Below are positions 29,065 to 30,088 of a DNA stretch of 30,088 bases, in pieces. How positions within the stretch are numbered: the stretch's first letter is position 1; the number at the start of each line of letters is the position of its first letter. The notes under the pieces are model-generated. The model worked only from the letters and a program-made list of their open reading frames with translations, made no database searches and was not told where the DNA came from. The DNA lies in the NCBI GenBank assembly GCA_004554205.1, contig SFNH01000011.1, forward strand, positions 1-30,088, given 5' to 3'. Made by a program: the position numbers and the translations under genes. This DNA is from Clostridium sp. (GTDB lineage Bacteria > Bacillota > Clostridia > Lachnospirales > Lachnospiraceae).

Positions 29065-30088
29065 TCACAGGTCGATCTGTGCCCCGTTGTCGGCAAAGAG
29101 CTTTCGCACCCTCTGCTTCTGGGCCGGTGTCATGCGGTCCCTGTACTGCTGTGCCAGCGCCGCCGCCCGGGCTGTCTCGCCGCCCTTAAAATAGTTGCTC
29201 ATCGCCCTCTGCAGGCTCTGGGCCGCAGCCGAGCTGAGACTGGCTTTCTTCTCCTCCGCAGCCGCCGCCCCGGTGTTGGCCCGGACGCCGCCGGAGGCCT
29301 TCTGCTCGGCGTTTGCCATGTTGGTGTAGTGCTGCAGGCGCAGCTTGTAGTCGTTGTACTCCGCCTGCCGCAGCGTTTCCGCCTCCTTGCCCGCCCGGTC
29401 GTAGTCCGCCTGCCAAGCCTCCTGCTCCTGCAGGTAGCGCTTGTAGTCCGCCTGCTCCCGCTGGCTCAGCCAGTCGTATTGGTCCGTCAGTCTCTGCCGG
29501 GATGCCTCATATTGCTGCCGGGCGCTCTGCTCCAGCTCCGGCATCAGCTCCGCCAGCTCTTGCATATAGCGCCCGTAGGCCTGCTGTGACGCTGTCTGGG
29601 CATAACTGGAGGCGTAGCCCCCGGTGAGTCCCGCCGCCGTACCCAGGGTGTCCTCCATCGCCTCTCGTCCCCGTCGGGCGTAGAGATGGGCATAGTTCAA
29701 ATACTGTGCGTCCTGCCCGGCATCATAGGAAAAATCCTTACCTCCGCTGATCTGCTCATACAGCCGTGCCAGCTCCTCCTCAAAGGACGACCGGTATTCC
29801 CCCGGCCGCACCGATTCCAGACTGTTTTGCACCTCCCGGGCCGCCTCCACAGCCTCCGAGGGCTTGAATCCCTCCTCCAGTCGGTGCAGCTTGTCGTAGG
29901 TCTCGTCCGACACCCCCGTCAGCACATCCTTCCCCGTGGTAGGACGGCTGGGCACCGTGGTCCTGTTCAGACTCCTCCAGGTCTCATCTCCCACCACGCC
30001 GTCCACGGCCAGGTTGTTCTTGCGCTGGTAGTCCAGCACCGCGTTATAGGTGTTGCTGCCGAATACGCCGTCCTCATCCAGGCTGTAG
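29065..30088 (-). CDS. peptidoglycan-binding domain protein with long coiled coil (5' end outside window)
   Basis: The frame is open to the window edge, so this is the C-terminal 340 residues of a longer protein. The visible start (YSLDEDGVFGSNTYNAVLDY, then GVVGDETWRSLN) is the second half of a PG_binding_1 domain, which binds cell-wall peptidoglycan. A linker follows, then a long Gln/Glu/Ala/Tyr-rich coiled coil (QQAYGRYMQELAELMPELEQ onward). The C-terminal helical region has YFKGGETARAAALAQQYRDR and ends in DNGAQIDL. No catalytic domain is visible in this part. Its role may be structural in the cell envelope or spore; phage origin is an alternative, since coiled-coil proteins with wall-binding domains also occur in prophages. 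A terminator lies directly downstream. Confidence 0.75.
   Translation of the reverse strand, partial: YSLDEDGVFGSNTYNAVLDYQRKNNLAVDGVVGDETWRSLNRTTVPSRPTTGKDVLTGVSDETYDKLHRLEEGFKPSEAVEAAREVQNSLESVRPGEYRSSFEEELARLYEQISGGKDFSYDAGQDAQYLNYAHLYARRGREAMEDTLGTAAGLTGGYASSYAQTASQQAYGRYMQELAELMPELEQSARQQYEASRQRLTDQYDWLSQREQADYKRYLQEQEAWQADYDRAGKEAETLRQAEYNDYKLRLQHYTNMANAEQKASGGVRANTGAAAAEEKKASLSSAAAQSLQRAMSNYFKGGETARAAALAQQYRDRMTPAQKQRVRKLFADNGAQIDL

Overview
The window looks like chromosomal DNA of a Gram-positive gut anaerobe of class Clostridia, most likely order Oscillospirales (Faecalibacterium, Gemmiger or Oscillibacter neighbourhood). This is inferred from AGGAGG-type ribosome binding sites, a But-type butyryl-CoA:acetate CoA-transferase, surface proteins with SPGTGD/PPTGD-type C-terminal sorting signals, a corrinoid-activator-like ASKHA protein, and GC-rich intergenic repeats of the GTAGGGGCG type. 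No rRNA, tRNA, CRISPR array or transposase was seen.

Layout. (1) 1-2764, + strand: a butyrate-pathway CoA-transferase, an AI-2E/PerM-family membrane protein and an intrinsic terminator. (2) 2784-5808, + strand: a small-gene/mutagenesis cassette. It holds a DUF3784-type membrane gene broken by a perfect 22-bp tandem duplication, a two-helix membrane protein, a Y-family DNA polymerase with a clamp-binding motif, a conserved small protein and a YolD-like protein. Short leader sequences recur in front of its genes. (3) 5809-6151: a gene-free convergent gap with six consecutive stem-loops. (4) 6152-19707, - strand: a 13-kb cell-surface operon. It reads from a TetR-type regulator (strong promoter, palindromic operator over the start site) into a giant wall-anchored protein (2866 aa if one extra base is removed), a collagen-like protein, and a 985-aa paralogue of the giant protein. 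(5) 19719-21220, - strand: a PLP aminotransferase with a promoter and a leader of about 190 nt, closed by a strong terminator. (6) 21348-25350, + strand: the Tex RNA-binding protein and a 2Fe-2S/ASKHA protein of the corrinoid-activator type. (7) 25355-28501, + strand: a solute-binding lipoprotein overlapping a hybrid histidine kinase, probably one sensory unit. (8) 28502-29010: intergenic repeats and hairpins. (9) 29011-30088, - strand: the 3' part of a peptidoglycan-binding, coiled-coil protein that runs off the window.

How the parts work together. The clearest functional unit is the TetR-controlled surface operon. The regulator's stop codon overlaps the start codon of the giant gene, the downstream gaps are short (32 and 105 bp), and no terminator lies inside. 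The giant protein and its paralogue share an almost identical 5' end and at least two protein modules, so the operon probably grew by duplication. The SBP-kinase pair is a second unit and the polymerase-YolD cassette a third. Two genes (DUF3784-type and the giant surface protein) carry single frame-disrupting changes, which are either genuine or assembly errors.
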